Both the position numbers and the translations under genes were made by a program. From Congeria kusceri (Eukaryota > Mollusca > Bivalvia > Myida > Dreissenidae): DNA of 64,000 nt. Location: assembly GCA_027627225.1 (NCBI GenBank), contig CM051029.1, positions 6,695,690-6,759,689 of the forward strand, read 5' to 3'. Positions 50,546 to 64,000 of the stretch are shown here, in pieces. The number at the start of each line of letters is the position of its first letter. Within the stretch, counting starts at the first letter, position 1. The notes beneath the pieces are model-generated. The model was given only the letters and a program-made list of their open reading frames with translations. It did not search any database and was not told the origin of the DNA.

Positions 50546-51418
50546 TCCGATTAGTGGCTTTATTAACACCTCGTTAATTGGCTCATAATCGTCACGTGTT
50601 TTTCACCCCAGGCCCTCCCCGGGATTGGTTCTGTTGTCCGCACCTCGGTAGTAGCCCGGCCCCACCCTGAACAAAACTATTCCATTGGTCAATGGCGCAA
50701 GCGAGTCTGTCCAATGAAAAGTCGGAAAGGTATAAGAGCAGACCGCTCGTGTGTTGATTAGCTAACGGTAGCTACCCGTATTGAATTGAGACCCGCCCCT
50801 AGGTACCCTGATGACTGTTTTATTATTTGTTTCAATAATATTATTTATATTATATTTTATGTGTTATCGTCATAACATATTTTTTCAAATATCTACAAAT
50901 AAGCTGATGCATGCACTGCTAAGTCCATTTCAAAATGTATTGCTCAAACATTATACAATGTTATAGCACATCAATATTATAGCATATGAATAATATTGAC
51001 GTAGAGATTATACACAGCTACCAAGCATTGTAATACGAAAGTGTTGAACATTACATACATATAATAATGTTATAACATATGTATAAAACTCATATATTTA
51101 TACTAAAAAATGCAAATAACATCTCTAAAATTGTACAAGTGTAAACATGTACATGTACAAATGTAAATTAAATATTGATTCTTAACTTCTCGGCGAGAGA
51201 TTATGCAAAGAAGAACTGAATGTGGATTGTAATAGCGACTCCATATACTATACATTCGACTAACTAGTAAAAACCGTTATCCTGTTTCTATTTGATTCGT
51301 GTGACATGAGTCACAAATTCGTTTGTTCAGGAAAATGTTCGTGCATCTACGTGTTTTGATTACGTTCTAAACCTTGCAAGAGCAATTTTTCATGAGTTTT
51401 AATCATCATCTTCAGAAC
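50546..51418. other. Intergenic, no gene recognised
   Basis: Short GC-richer stretch (50590-50810), then AT-rich DNA. No exon or defined repeat found. Confidence 0.4.
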
Positions 51419-51551
<133 letters not shown>

Positions 51552-52371
51552 GGTAATATGAATATCATTTTGCTGCCGAGTGTATCACTTACTAATAAAA
51601 AGAGTGTAAACAATTTCATTTATATTTAACTTAATATAGCTATCCGATGTAGAATAGTTTAGTAGGGAACCTTAAAGGGGAAAATATTTGTTTTATAAAG
51701 TATAACTTCTCACTTAAATTGTCACCTTAATAGGTTTATGTCCCTAAGGGCTATCGGTTACTGTGGAAACCGTGTTGATTTTATTACCGATTACTGATAA
51801 GAAATGTATGTGCACCCTATAAGAAAAATAGAATTTCAGAATATGTTATTGATTTGTCTAACAAGTTTCGAAACTAATTTTAATATCTTCATAAACAATG
51901 AAGTGAAAAAAATGTGAAGGAAACGAGATCTTAGTTACAATCATGCAACAGCGTGTTAGTCTTCAACATCATACTTATTATTTAAAAACACTACACAAAT
52001 CTATGTACTAGTTTAAACTTAATTATCAGTATTTGTATGATTTACCATATGTTTATTTTAACAGTTTCGTTATCGCTTCGAATAAATGGGCATTTATTTT
52101 GACAAGGAAAATCAAAATGAAGACAATTTCAAACAAAACACATTGATAATTCATTTTCTAAAATAAATTATTTTCTGAAATGCGCAAATATTATTGTTTA
52201 TTTTCATGTAAATCTGATATAGATAGCTTGGCCATGTCAATGTGTGAGTTAAAGCAAATTGAATTATGCGTTAAGTGCTGCAAAATTATGGTAAATAAGA
52301 ATACAATATTTAATTATGACAGCCAAATGTGTGTGATTTGTGTGACAAATATAAATAAAGGCAGCGAAACT
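51552..52371. other. Intergenic, no gene recognised
   Basis: AT-rich. Around 51735-51810 (GATTACTGATAAGAA) it resembles 55240-55300. A cysteine-containing open frame starts at 52180 but has no splice or domain support. Confidence 0.4.
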
Positions 52372-53032
52372 TTGAATGTGCATTCCGTAACCTTGTTTGG
52401 GGGCTATAAAACCTCATTTATTGGTACAAAACATATTATTTTCCAACTCATTTCAACAAATATTATCATATGAAGTGGCATAATAAATAAAATAAATAAA
52501 TTGCGGTAACGCATTGTAACAGCCGAGATTTTTGCTTTGTGTTCCCTCCCATGTGGGGGCATAAATGTGCAAAAACAGATGCACAGGGGCTATAGATCGA
52601 TAGCTGCTTAGACAGTAGTGTGCTCCTTAATCTGTGATTGGAATGATAAGCAGTTTGTTATCATTTTGGAAGATAACAAAATAGGTTGAGCAAAGAAACA
52701 ATTTTTCAGATCATTGTAATTTTTTTTTCTTTTGTCAAACACAATTAATTGTTAATAACTCATGTACATTAACATGTGACTAAAACAGTATCTTTAATAA
52801 AGCGAATTTAATTCTATTTCAGAAAAGTATAACTGTATAGTATCTAATGCACAATATCAGCCATATATTTTAACAAAAACAATATCCATACAGAGACAAA
52901 TGCTGTCATACACAAGTGTATCCAGAATGAAGTGGGTAAAATGCCAACGATTTTACTCAAACAATTATTTTGTAATTTCTTTCATAAAATCATGTCAAAA
53001 CGATCTAACCAAACACATCTTCACAATCATCG

Positions 53033-53076
<44 letters not shown>

Positions 53077-54270
53077 CATCATCATCATCATCATCATAAT
53101 CATCATCACAGTCAACAAAAACAGCATCAACATGGCCATCGTCATATAAACTATTTTCATTCTCAAATGAATTTAAACATCCAATTAAACCACAAAAATA
53201 AAAGTAATACATCCAAAAGTTAGAGCGCATCTTAATATAAAACTCAAATCTCATTATATAAAGAATATTTCTTAAGTTCATTTTTATAGACATCGCGTCT
53301 TTGCTTTCTGTACAAAGTCTACTACAACTACTACAAAACTTTGAATTTGCATTACGTAACCTTGTTTGAGGGCTATACAACTGCATTTATTTTTTAACTC
53401 ATGTCAACAAATATTATCATATAAGGTGGCATAATAAATATAAACAAAACTGCGGTAACGCATTGTTACAGCCGCAATTTTACAACTAGCAGACTTGCTT
53501 TCCGTTCCCTCCCATGTGGGGGCATAAATGTACTAAAACAGATGCCCAGGGGCTATAGATCGATAGCTGCTTAGACAGTAGGGTGCTCCATATTCTGTGA
53601 TTGGAATGATAAGCAGTTTGCTTTCTTTTTGGAGGATAATAAAATAGGTTGAGCAAAGAAACAATGTTTCAGATCATTGTAATTTTTTATTTTGTTTTTG
53701 GTAAAACACAAGTATTGTTAATAAATCATTTATTTGTAACATGTTACTAAAACAATATCTTTATTAAAGGGATTTAATTCTCATTCAGAAAAGTATTACT
53801 TAATAGTACCTAATGTACAATATCAGCCATATATTTTAACAAAAACTATACCCATAAAGAAAAAAATGCTATCATACAAAAGTGGATTCAGAATGATGTG
53901 GGTAAAATGCCAACGATTTTACTAAAACAATGATATTGTAATTTCTTTCATGAAATCAGGTCAATACGATCAAACCAAACACATCTTCACAATCATTATC
54001 ATCATCATCATTATCATCATCATCATCATCATCATCATCATTGTCAACAACAACAGCATCAACATGACCATCTTCATATATGCTATTTTCATTATCAGAT
54101 GAATTTCAAAATTCCAAATAAATCCAACAAATAAAATTAAATACATCCAAAACTTACATTATGAGCGCGGCTAAATATAAAACTGAAATCTCACTATATA
54201 AAGAATATTTATAAAGTTCATTTTTATACACAACGCGTCTTTGCTTTCCGTACAAAGTCTACAACAACAA
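52372..54270. repeat. Tandem segmental duplication, two units of about 0.95 kb
   Basis: Copy A starts near 52372 and copy B near 53336. Both contain in order GTAACCTTGTTTG, GCGGTAACGCATTG, CCCTCCCATGTGGGGGCATA, GGGGCTATAGATCGATAGCT, GAATGATAAGCAGTTTG, AAAATGCCAACGATTTTACT and an (ATC)n tract preceded by AAACACATCTTCACAATCAT. Offsets of 949 and about 967 bp for different anchors reflect small indels. No coding function is apparent. Confidence 0.9.
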
Positions 54271-54309
54271 CAACAACAGCAATTTTTTATGTTCTAAAGT
54301 TTATGACCC

Positions 54310-54565
54310 AAATCGGTATCGGTTTCTTCATCATCATCACCAACATCACACTACCACCACCACAACCACCACCATAACCCTCCTCCTCCTCCAACTCCTC
54401 ATCTTCATCATCATCATCACCACCACTACCACGATCATCATCATCACCATCATAATAATAATCATCATCATCATCCTTGTCATATTTATATTCATCATTA
54501 TCATCATATTCATCATACTCATTACTATCATCATATTCATGTTTATCATATTCATCATTTTTTTA
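54310..54565. repeat. (ATC)n-type tract
   Basis: Imperfect ATC/CAC trinucleotides with CCT variants. Met- and Val-rich open frames on the minus strand are artefacts. Confidence 0.9.
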
Positions 54566-54569
54566 TTCA

Positions 54570-55990
54570 TGAGGTATTAGTATATGCATTAATAATGTGT
54601 AACAGCAATTATTTTAAATGAAAATGTCAGTATTTCTAAGATATATAAGTTAATCGTTTTTATAGACAATTTAATACGTTCATTCATGAGCGGAATAATA
54701 ATATTGCTTGGGTGACGCAATTTGAACAATTTACTAGACGAACATAGATCTCTCCTCCTTTCTAGATTTTAAGGATTTTAAGTAAATTGATTGGATTCAG
54801 TAACCACTTGCTATTATTTACCACAGAAATATAAACCCAACATTGGTCAAATCGATCCTTGTTTGACACATATCTACTGGTCAATTCGGACAGAATAAAC
54901 TTTCTAAGGTTTAATATTTATTATAAACGACCAGTCACTTATCTACAGAAGCTATACACTCGATGATGTTTGATATATACAAGGACGTTTTCTAATGCTA
55001 TGTATACTAACACGATAACTATTTAATATTTTGTTTATATTCATGCACGAAAATTTACTGCAAACCTGTCATCGTTTTATACTAAATTATTATTTTTATT
55101 TAACGAATACTAACGTTACTGTGGAGAATATTGCAATTTCAATTAAATTTTGTCTTTCTACGTATAACGACCGATTTTAATGTTTAGCCTCGAACGTGTA
55201 TGACCATAAGTGGTATTGGCTACTTCGGCAACTGAGCTGGATTATTACAGATTACTGATAAGAAGGCTATCTATGTCCGTTTTATTGCCGAATACTGATA
55301 AGAAGGACATCTGTTTGGCCTCCTTATCATAATCATCATCACGATCATCATCATGAGGATGATCATCATGATAATCATCATGATAATCATCATGATAATC
55401 ATCATCATAATAATAATCATCATCATCATCATCATCATCACAACCATCATCGTCATCATCAGCAGCAACAGCAGCACATATGAATTTAGAAATCCAATTA
55501 AGTTACAAAAATAAAAAGCAAAAATAAACAGTTACATGATAAGCGCTGCTAAAAAAGTACCAATCTAAATTCTCGTGTTCATATAGAAGTTGTGCTAAGT
55601 TCATTTTTTATAGAAAGCGCGTCTTTATTCATGAAATTGTGTTATAAGAGCTGCACAAGTCATTACTTTTAAATTAATATCTGAGTTTTATTTAGAATCG
55701 AAAAGTAAGTTTGCATGCGAATACATCGCTTTTATAGACAATGCATACTTTTAATATGTGCATTCCTTTGCGGAATAACATGCTTTTAAATGCAATTTGA
55801 ACAAACAGGTGTCAGAGTATAAACATTTTCAGAATGTATAATTTATAATACTAGTAAACCACGAGTCAGTTATCTACAAAGGCTTTATACCGGATGACGT
55901 TGGATACAAATGATAATGTTTTTTTAATGATATGGATTCTAACAATACAAATATTTAATATTTTGCTTTTATTATATGCTTTTCAGCGAA
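54570..55990. repeat. Further degenerate copies of the 52-54 kb duplication, with an (ATC)n tract
   Basis: Segments at 55480-55640 repeat copy A/B sequence (ATCCAATTAA, AAGTTCATTTTTTATAGAAAGC, GCGTCTTT). Sequence 54650-55030 recurs at 55720-55990: TTATAGACAAT, GCGGAATAA, GCAATTTGAACAA, AGTCA.TTATCTACA, ATTTAATATTTTG. An (ATC)n tract lies at 55325-55470. Confidence 0.7.
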
Positions 55991-56659
55991 ATATAGAATT
56001 TAATTGGTTAAATAAAATGTGATATTTTCACTGTTGAAGCAGTGAAAATATAAAAAAATATATTTTTTCACTGCAGTGAAAATGTAACATTAAACGCACT
56101 ATTTTTCTATCAATCGCAACGTTCTACCAGTAGTGATTTACCCTCCTTGGCAAAAGTATATACATGTACAGTATTTACATACATTTGCTTACTGAAAACA
56201 CATGATAACATTCTACAAAAATATAATTCAAAAACAACGACGCACCAGCTGTCGCATTTTTTTCCCACCCACTATTCCATTTATAGATAAACTATAGATC
56301 TAATATTATTCCTTTTTATTAATTTCAAATCGCGTATAGCCAATTCAAAATCCGAAACGCGTTTCCGAATATTACTGTTCACGTAATGTTAACACGAATT
56401 ATGTTTTACTATTAAACTGCACGTGTATTTCATGATTTCATATTTCCTTTGTTCTGTTAAAACAAAATTCGTAATGCATAACAACAAAATTGTATTTCTA
56501 TAACACAGTTACGCTAAGGCACGCTTATGAAAACCCGTAATACAATGAGTAAAAAATCACGAAGATGTTACTGTTCACAAGTTTAACGAAATTCTCACCT
56601 CAGTAAACCTAAGTCATTTATGGGACAACCAATTCCTGACAACCCAAAATAATATCCAC

Positions 56660-57100
56660 CGCTAAGTCAAATCCAAATTATTAACCCAATTTAAAACCCA
56701 ATGGCACACTCAACTACAACAAACACATAAAGGACAAATGTACACAAGCTTCAAACAAGCACCATCCTTTGAAGACTACCTCATTAAACTTACAAAAACT
56801 GAATATACATAACTCTTTAAATTCAGAACTGCTAATCACTGGTTTCCAGTTGAAACCGGTCGATACGACGGAACCCCATTTGATGAAAGAACATGTAGAC
56901 TTTGTAACGCTTGTCAAGTTGGCTCTGAACATCACTAACTACTTAACTGTGATTTCTTTAAATCTGAAAGAGAACAATTCCTAGGGCGTGATCTTCATGA
57001 CGCTACTCTTAACACACTCTTATAATCTGATTCCCTACAACAATTAAAAAATACAAGCAAATCTATTCGCTTCATATTTAGCAAGTTTAAGCGGTAGTTA
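56660..57100 (+). pseudogene. 3' remnant of a non-LTR retrotransposon ORF2 (Cys/His C-terminal domain)
   Basis: The plus strand reads FEDYLIKLTKTEYT-stop-LFKFRTANHWFPVETGRYDG and then ERTCRLCNACQVGSEHH-stop-LLNCDFFKSERE. The C-x2-C ... H ... C spacing and the GRY motif are typical of the extreme C-terminus of several non-LTR reverse transcriptases in invertebrates. Two stops interrupt it, and the RT domain itself is absent. Confidence 0.7.
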
Positions 57101-57940
57101 TTTTCCTGCATAACTACTTGAATTAACCAATGCCACCAGCTACAAATGTTTTCTTGAAACAATTAATAATGTTATATTGATGCACTGACACATTTACTGG
57201 TTATACTGATTTAAGTGACTTTAGTCACTATATGCATCTGTGTATCCAAAAATTCGAAACATTTGACTCGTCACAAATGTATTTCTTTTACAGGCTATAT
57301 ACAAATCGCATTCTATACCATAATTTCAATATGAATCATGCATATATCAACCGAGCAATGTTAATTATTGTTGCTTTATACGTTTGGTACTATTATGTGA
57401 CAATATAATCATAAGATTTGTATTTTGCAGTTTGTTTGTTTGTTGTTGTTGTTGTTGTTTTTTTACTGTCACAACAAATCTTGTGTTTATTGCAATACTT
57501 GTCAGCGCCTAGATATTTGTAATTAATAATAGGAAATTATTTAAAAAAAAATAATAATGGTAATAATAAAATTTTTTGACGCAAATGTTTATATTTTCAG
57601 GTCATATATATAATAATTATACTTACTCCTTAATTAAATTTGATATATGTATATATCAACAGTGCAATAGGAATAATTGTTGACAAAATTTCTCTAAATT
57701 TACTTAGCATCCAAATCATAGATTTTATTTGCCTCATTGACCTAAAACTAACGGTATTATCAAACGTCACGCTGCTATACAAAGCTGATTAAGAGTAATT
57801 ACCACACATAATAAGTCCACCATCTTGCCTTTGTTGTCAACATATCGCCCTCGTGTGCTGGTGCACTCAAGCGTAAACTACGATTAAAATAACTTTCATT
57901 GTTTGAAACCGCTACGAAGATAGCTCCAATGTACATAATC
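57101..57940. other. Intergenic between retroelement remnants
   Basis: AT-rich; a short GTTT/GTT tract near 57430-57463. No gene recognised. Confidence 0.4.
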
Positions 57941-57944
57941 TCCC

Positions 57945-59756
57945 TCTACATAAGAAAGGTTCTAAATCTGACGTTAACAATTATAGGGGAATTACATTAG
58001 TTAGTTGCATGTCAAAACTGTTCACTACTGTTTCAAATAAACGTGTTGAAAATATTTGTATAAAACATAACATTATTTCGGATGCCCAATTTGGATTTCA
58101 AAAAGGGCGGTCCACTTCTGATGCAATATTTATTCTTTATTCTTTAATAAATCATTATTTATATGAGAATAAGCGTTGATATGTTATTTTTGTCGATATG
58201 ATGAAATGTTGTATGGTTTAAAATGTTTAAATGTGGAATTCAAGGGAAACTATTAAGAATTGTGCGTGATATGTACCAAAAAGTTAAATCTTGTGTTAAG
58301 TCATTATCTTCATTTTCAGATTACTTTAGCTATGCTGTTGGTTTACGACAAGGTGTAGTTATGTCCCCTTTGTTATTTTCTTTATTTGTAGAAGATCTTG
58401 AGTTGTACTTGCAAAAGAATGTTGATTCATTTTTGCAATTTGATGATATTGTTTTAATTGTATTACTGTTTGCAGATGATATGGCCATTGTAGGCAAATC
58501 ACCAGATGAAATTCAAAATCATTTAGATAATTTATTTACTTACTGTAATACTTGGGGATTAAAGATTAATACGGATAAAACAAAAATTATGCAGTTCCGA
58601 AAAAGAGGCGGATTATTGCCCACTGAAAAGTGTACCTACACTGGCCATGATATACAGGCTGCTAATGATTTTAACTATTTAGGTGTTGTATTTAATTATA
58701 CCGGCAGTTTCAATTTAAACCAAGAACACTTAATAGGCAAAGCTCTTAAGGCAAGGAACACTTTATTTTGTAAATGTCAAGATTACGATTTAAAACCAAA
58801 AATCCAATGTCAGCTTTTTGATGCATTTGTTGGGTCTATTTTAAGTTATTCAGCAGAGGTTTGGGGTTTTACCAAGTCTAAAGAATTAGAAAGAATACAT
58901 TTAAAGTTTTGTAAGCGACTTCTTAAAGTTAGACTGAATTCCTGTAATGCGTGTGTTTATGGAGAATTAGGAAGATACCCACTATATATACGAATTGTGC
59001 AATATTGGTTTAAGTTAGCCAAATCCGACAATATAATACTTCAAACTGTTTATAATGTTGCAGTTTCAGACTGCATGAGAGGCTGTTGTAATTGGATATA
59101 CAACGTTAAGGAACTACTATATGATTATGGATTCTGTTATGTCTTCAGCAGTGTTCATAATATTGATGTAAATCTTTTTGTACCTATTCTGAAATCTAGA
59201 ATTGTTGACACATTTAAGCAAAACTGGTAGCGTACATTAGAAAATAGCTCCGTGTTAGATGTTTATAGAACCTTTAAGACAAACTTTGAATATGAGATTT
59301 ATTTAGACTTAGTACCGAAAAGTTTAAGATTTTACTTATGCAGATTAAGATTATCTGTACACCCTCTTCGTATACAAACTGGTCGATATGAAAGAAATAA
59401 TATAGGAATGAAAGATACTGTCTTTGTTGCAATTAAAACATATTACTTCAATAAACCATCTGTATTTATGTATGTTCAACTGCTACAATCGTGCAAAAGA
59501 TCAGAACTTATAAAATTATGTTTATTTGTTAAAGAATCGTTGAGTATTAGATCAAATATCATTAATCGTATAACATAACTTACCAATTGTTCATCCTCTC
59601 TACTTATATGTTTAACTGTACATATCACTGTCTTTTGATGCCCTGTTATTTTCTGTGTATATACACGTTGACCTATTTCATTGTGAACCATATGTGATGT
59701 TGACGATGTACATTGTGCAAGTCAAATAAAGTGTCTGTCTGTCTGTCTGTCTGTAT
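57945..59756 (+). mobile_element. 5'-truncated non-LTR retrotransposon with reverse transcriptase
   Basis: Starts with RT motifs KKGSKSDVNNYRGITLVSC and DAQFGFQKGRSTSDAIFIL, then VDMMKCC around the motif A Asp, followed by a frame break. From 58223 a 335-codon frame gives LRQGVVMSPLLFSLFVEDLE (motif B), LFADDMAIVG (motif C), WGLKINTDKTKIM and the thumb region, and ends with TAG at 59230. A further frame (59252-59578) continues the C-terminus (LVPKSLRFYLCRLRLSVHPL, QTGRYERNN) without an intact Cys/His finger. The 3' end is AATAAAGT followed by GTCT repeats (59733-59755). The endonuclease is missing. One long intact frame suggests a fairly recent insertion, now inactive. Clade not assigned. Confidence 0.85.
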
Positions 59757-60003
59757 TACGGCTAATGCACACTGCCTCTTTCCCTTGATTAAAGCAAAAA
59801 TAACTAATTAATTTTTTGAAGCAAATGTAAAACTTATAATACACGTTTGTGCTTTTGTTTTGTGTGTGTTTCATTTCCAATCTATAACGCCGCGCGCTAA
59901 AGGAAAGAAAGCACCGCACAACTAAGGTATTAAACAACTAAAAAAGTATTCTCACAGTGCTGGCTAAGAATTGCTCATATCGAATTGTATTATTATTTGT
60001 TTC

Positions 60004-61890
60004 TTTATTGCTATGATAATGACGTTGATTACGATGATGATTATGATTACATTGATGATTATGATTATGATTACGATGATGATTATGATTATGATTATGA
60101 CTACGATTATGATTATGACTATGACTTTGACTATGACCATGACTGTGACTATGACTATGACTATGGCTATTACTATGACTATGACTATGACTATGACTAT
60201 GACTATGATTATGACCATGACTATGACCATGACTATCACTATGGCTACGACTATAACTATGGCTATGATAACGACTATGACTATGACTATGACTATGGCT
60301 ATGAATAAGGCTAAGACTATGGCTATGACTATGGTTATGATTATGACTATGGCTATGGCTATGACTATGACTATGACTATGACTATGACTATGACTATGA
60401 TTATGACTATGACTATGACTATGACTATGGCTATGAATTTGACTATGATTATGACTATGACTATGATTATGACTACGACTATAATTATGTCTATGGCTAT
60501 GACTATGACTATGGCTATGACTATGATTATGACTATGACTATGGCTATGACTATGACTATGACTATGACTATGATTATGACTATGGCTATGACTATGAAT
60601 ATGACTATGACTATGACTATGACTATGACCAAGACCATGACTATGACTATGGCTATGGCTATGACAATGACTACGACTATAATTATGACTATGGCTATGA
60701 CTATGACTATGGTTATGTCAATGACTATGACTATGGCAATGGCTACGACTCTGACAATGATTATGACTATGACTATGATTATGACTATGACTATGACTCT
60801 GCCTATGTCTATGACTATGACTATGACTATGACTATGATTATGACTATGACTATGGATATGGCTATGACTATGACTATGACTATGACTAAGACAATGACT
60901 AAGGCTTCGCCTATGACTATGGCTATGACTATGACTATGGCTATGATTATGACTCTGATTATGGCTATGACTATGGCTATGATTATGACTATGGCTATGA
61001 TTATGACTATGAATATGGCTATGATTATGACTATGGCTATGATTATGACTATGACTATGACTATGACTATGACTATGGCTACGATTATGACTATGATTAT
61101 GGCTATGACTATGGCTATGACTATGACTATGGCTATGATTATGACTATGAGTATGACTATGACTACGACTATGACTATGAATATGACTATGACTATGACT
61201 GCCACTATAATTATGACTATGGCTATGATTATGAATGTGGTTATGACTATGACTATGACTATGACTATGGCTATGATTATGATTATGACTATGAATATGG
61301 CTATGACTATGACTATGAATATGACTATGACTATGACCATGACTATGACTAGAACTAAGACTATGACCATGACTATTACTACCACTATGTCTATGGCTAT
61401 GATTATGACTATGGCTACGACTATGACTATGACTACGGCTCTAATTTTGACTATGGCTATGACTATGACTATGGCTACAACTATGACTATGACTATGGCT
61501 ATGGCTACGACTATGGCTATGACTATGACTATGACTATGACTATGATTATGACTATGACTATGACTATGACCTTGACTATGACTATGACTATGACTATGG
61601 CTACGACTATGACTATGGCTATGACTATGACTATGGCTATGACTATGTCTATGATTATGGCTATGGCTATGACTATGACTAAGACTAAGACTATGACTAT
61701 GACTATGACTTGGACTAGGACTATGACTATAACTATGACTAAGACTATGGCTATGACTATGACAATGACTAAGACTATGACTATGACTTTGACTAAGACT
61801 ATGACTATGACTATGACAACGACTATGACTATGACTATGACTATGACTATGACTATGACTATGACTATGACTATGACTATGACTATGATG
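60004..61890. repeat. 1.9-kb hexanucleotide array (GACTAT)n
   Basis: About 310 units of GACTAT with frequent GATTAT, GGCTAT, GAATAT, GACTAC and GACAAT variants. In the plus strand this gives long Thr-Met or Asp-Tyr frames and in the minus strand Ile-Val frames, including one of 693 codons. These arise because the hexamer has no stop in those frames. Confidence 0.97.
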
Positions 61891-61904
61891 ATGATTAATG
61901 ATTT

Positions 61905-61991
61905 ATTATTATTATTATTATTTTTTATTTATTTTTTTATTATTATTATTATTATTGTTATTATTATTAGTAGTAGTAGTAGTAGTAGTAT
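61905..61991. repeat. (ATT)n then (AGT)n tract
   Basis: ATT units interrupted by T-runs, then about seven AGT units. Confidence 0.9.
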
Positions 61992-63277
<1,286 letters not shown>

Positions 63278-64000
63278 AACAGGTATATACATATACATGG
63301 ATGAAACCAGAAGGAGAGAAAGAAAGAAATGAAAATCAAGAAATGCATGATTTACCAACACATCAGAAACAATTTACGCCATTGATGTTCTCCCAAACCG
63401 AATAATCATTTGTTCAGTATCAAAGGTTTTAATATATATTAATTGAATTTCATAAAAAAGCAGTTTCAATATTTGAATCCAATGCATTATCTGATTTAAA
63501 GTGGGAAAAAAAAATCCCAAGTTGGAAAAAGTTCCATGAGATTTTAATTTTGTTCAAACACGTCAAACGCATCCAAATAAAAATGTTCTACTTGTTTTAA
63601 GATAATTCCACGGAAACACAGTTATGTTCCCTAAAAATTTGTATTTAATATAAGCAGTAAATTAGCATCAGGAGGCAATGCAACAATTAAATAAAAACGT
63701 CAGTTTGATTAATATCATATCTATATACACTAGTGTCATGAATATGCATTACTTCCACATTAATGAACACAACATACTACAATCAATTTACTTTTATCAC
63801 GGAAACAGTATTGTACCTTCAACATTCAATATAAGATAACACGTGTTTGAGGATTTTGGTGTTGAATATTTCCTTAATTGTGTCCGTATTTTTGCTATAT
63901 TCGACTAAGTTCAATAAGATGTTTGGCATTAAAAATAAATCGATTACACACAATTTCGAAAATAATGTAAACTGTGATATACCGTCTTTAATACAATATT
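63278..64000. other. Intergenic to window end
   Basis: AT-rich; near 63503 a GTGGGAAA...ATCCCA string resembles the hairpin cluster at 2.1 kb. No gene recognised. Confidence 0.4.

Noticed and set aside
52180..52473. 97-codon cysteine-containing frame
   Set aside because: No domain, no splice signals, and part of it belongs to a duplicated non-coding unit.

Overview
The window looks like AT-rich invertebrate nuclear DNA, most likely from a bivalve mollusc. Short exons with GT-AG introns, many microsatellites, degenerate non-LTR retrotransposons and a Tc1/mariner relic all point to a metazoan. A repeat carrying AGGTCA motifs (31.7-32.2 kb) resembles one I recall from bivalve genomes. The organism call is inference. 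All exon models were built by hand from splice sites and reading phase, with no transcript support.

The informative part is the left half (2.3-35.7 kb), a cluster of immunoglobulin-superfamily receptor genes and broken relatives. One complete plus-strand gene (6364-13316, 14 exons, 886 residues) encodes a signal peptide, seven Ig-like domains (one per exon, all phase 1), a transmembrane exon and a tyrosine-rich tail. The tail contains an ITAM-type pair (YETL, seven residues, YASL) and a C-terminal YVNM. Upstream and head to head lies a small minus-strand gene (2335-3724, 212 residues): signal peptide, one Ig-like domain, stalk, transmembrane segment with an internal arginine. Further relatives are incomplete: a stalk plus transmembrane exon with an in-frame TGA (18.6-18.9 kb), a second transmembrane exon (18.2 kb), an isolated tail exon (25.4 kb), a truncated V-like exon plus transmembrane exon (29.7-30.1 kb) beside a 46-bp minisatellite, and a frameshifted Ig exon (35.4-35.7 kb). 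This resembles a birth-and-death receptor family with long-tailed signalling and short-tailed members.

Repeats occupy much of the rest. There are trinucleotide tracts (6.9, 19.1-21.5, 28.0-28.4, 51.4, 63.0 kb), a tetranucleotide tract (27.7 kb), minisatellites of 46, 13 and 22 bp (30.2, 41.5, 43.9 kb), a 1.9-kb hexanucleotide array (60.0-61.9 kb) and a tandem segmental duplication with internal ATC tracts (52.4-56.0 kb). Mobile DNA includes a Tc1/mariner relic (5.1-5.7 kb), a tandem tRNA-like SINE-type pair (22.8-23.1 kb), candidate terminal-inverted-repeat elements (28.4-29.4 and 37.5-38.3 kb), a long near-perfect hairpin (34.1 kb), a jockey-like non-LTR element (45.8-50.5 kb) and two further reverse-transcriptase remnants (56.6-57.1 and 57.9-59.8 kb).

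No intact gene was recognised right of about 36 kb. The main functional proposal is the ITAM-like multi-Ig receptor and its short-tailed neighbours.
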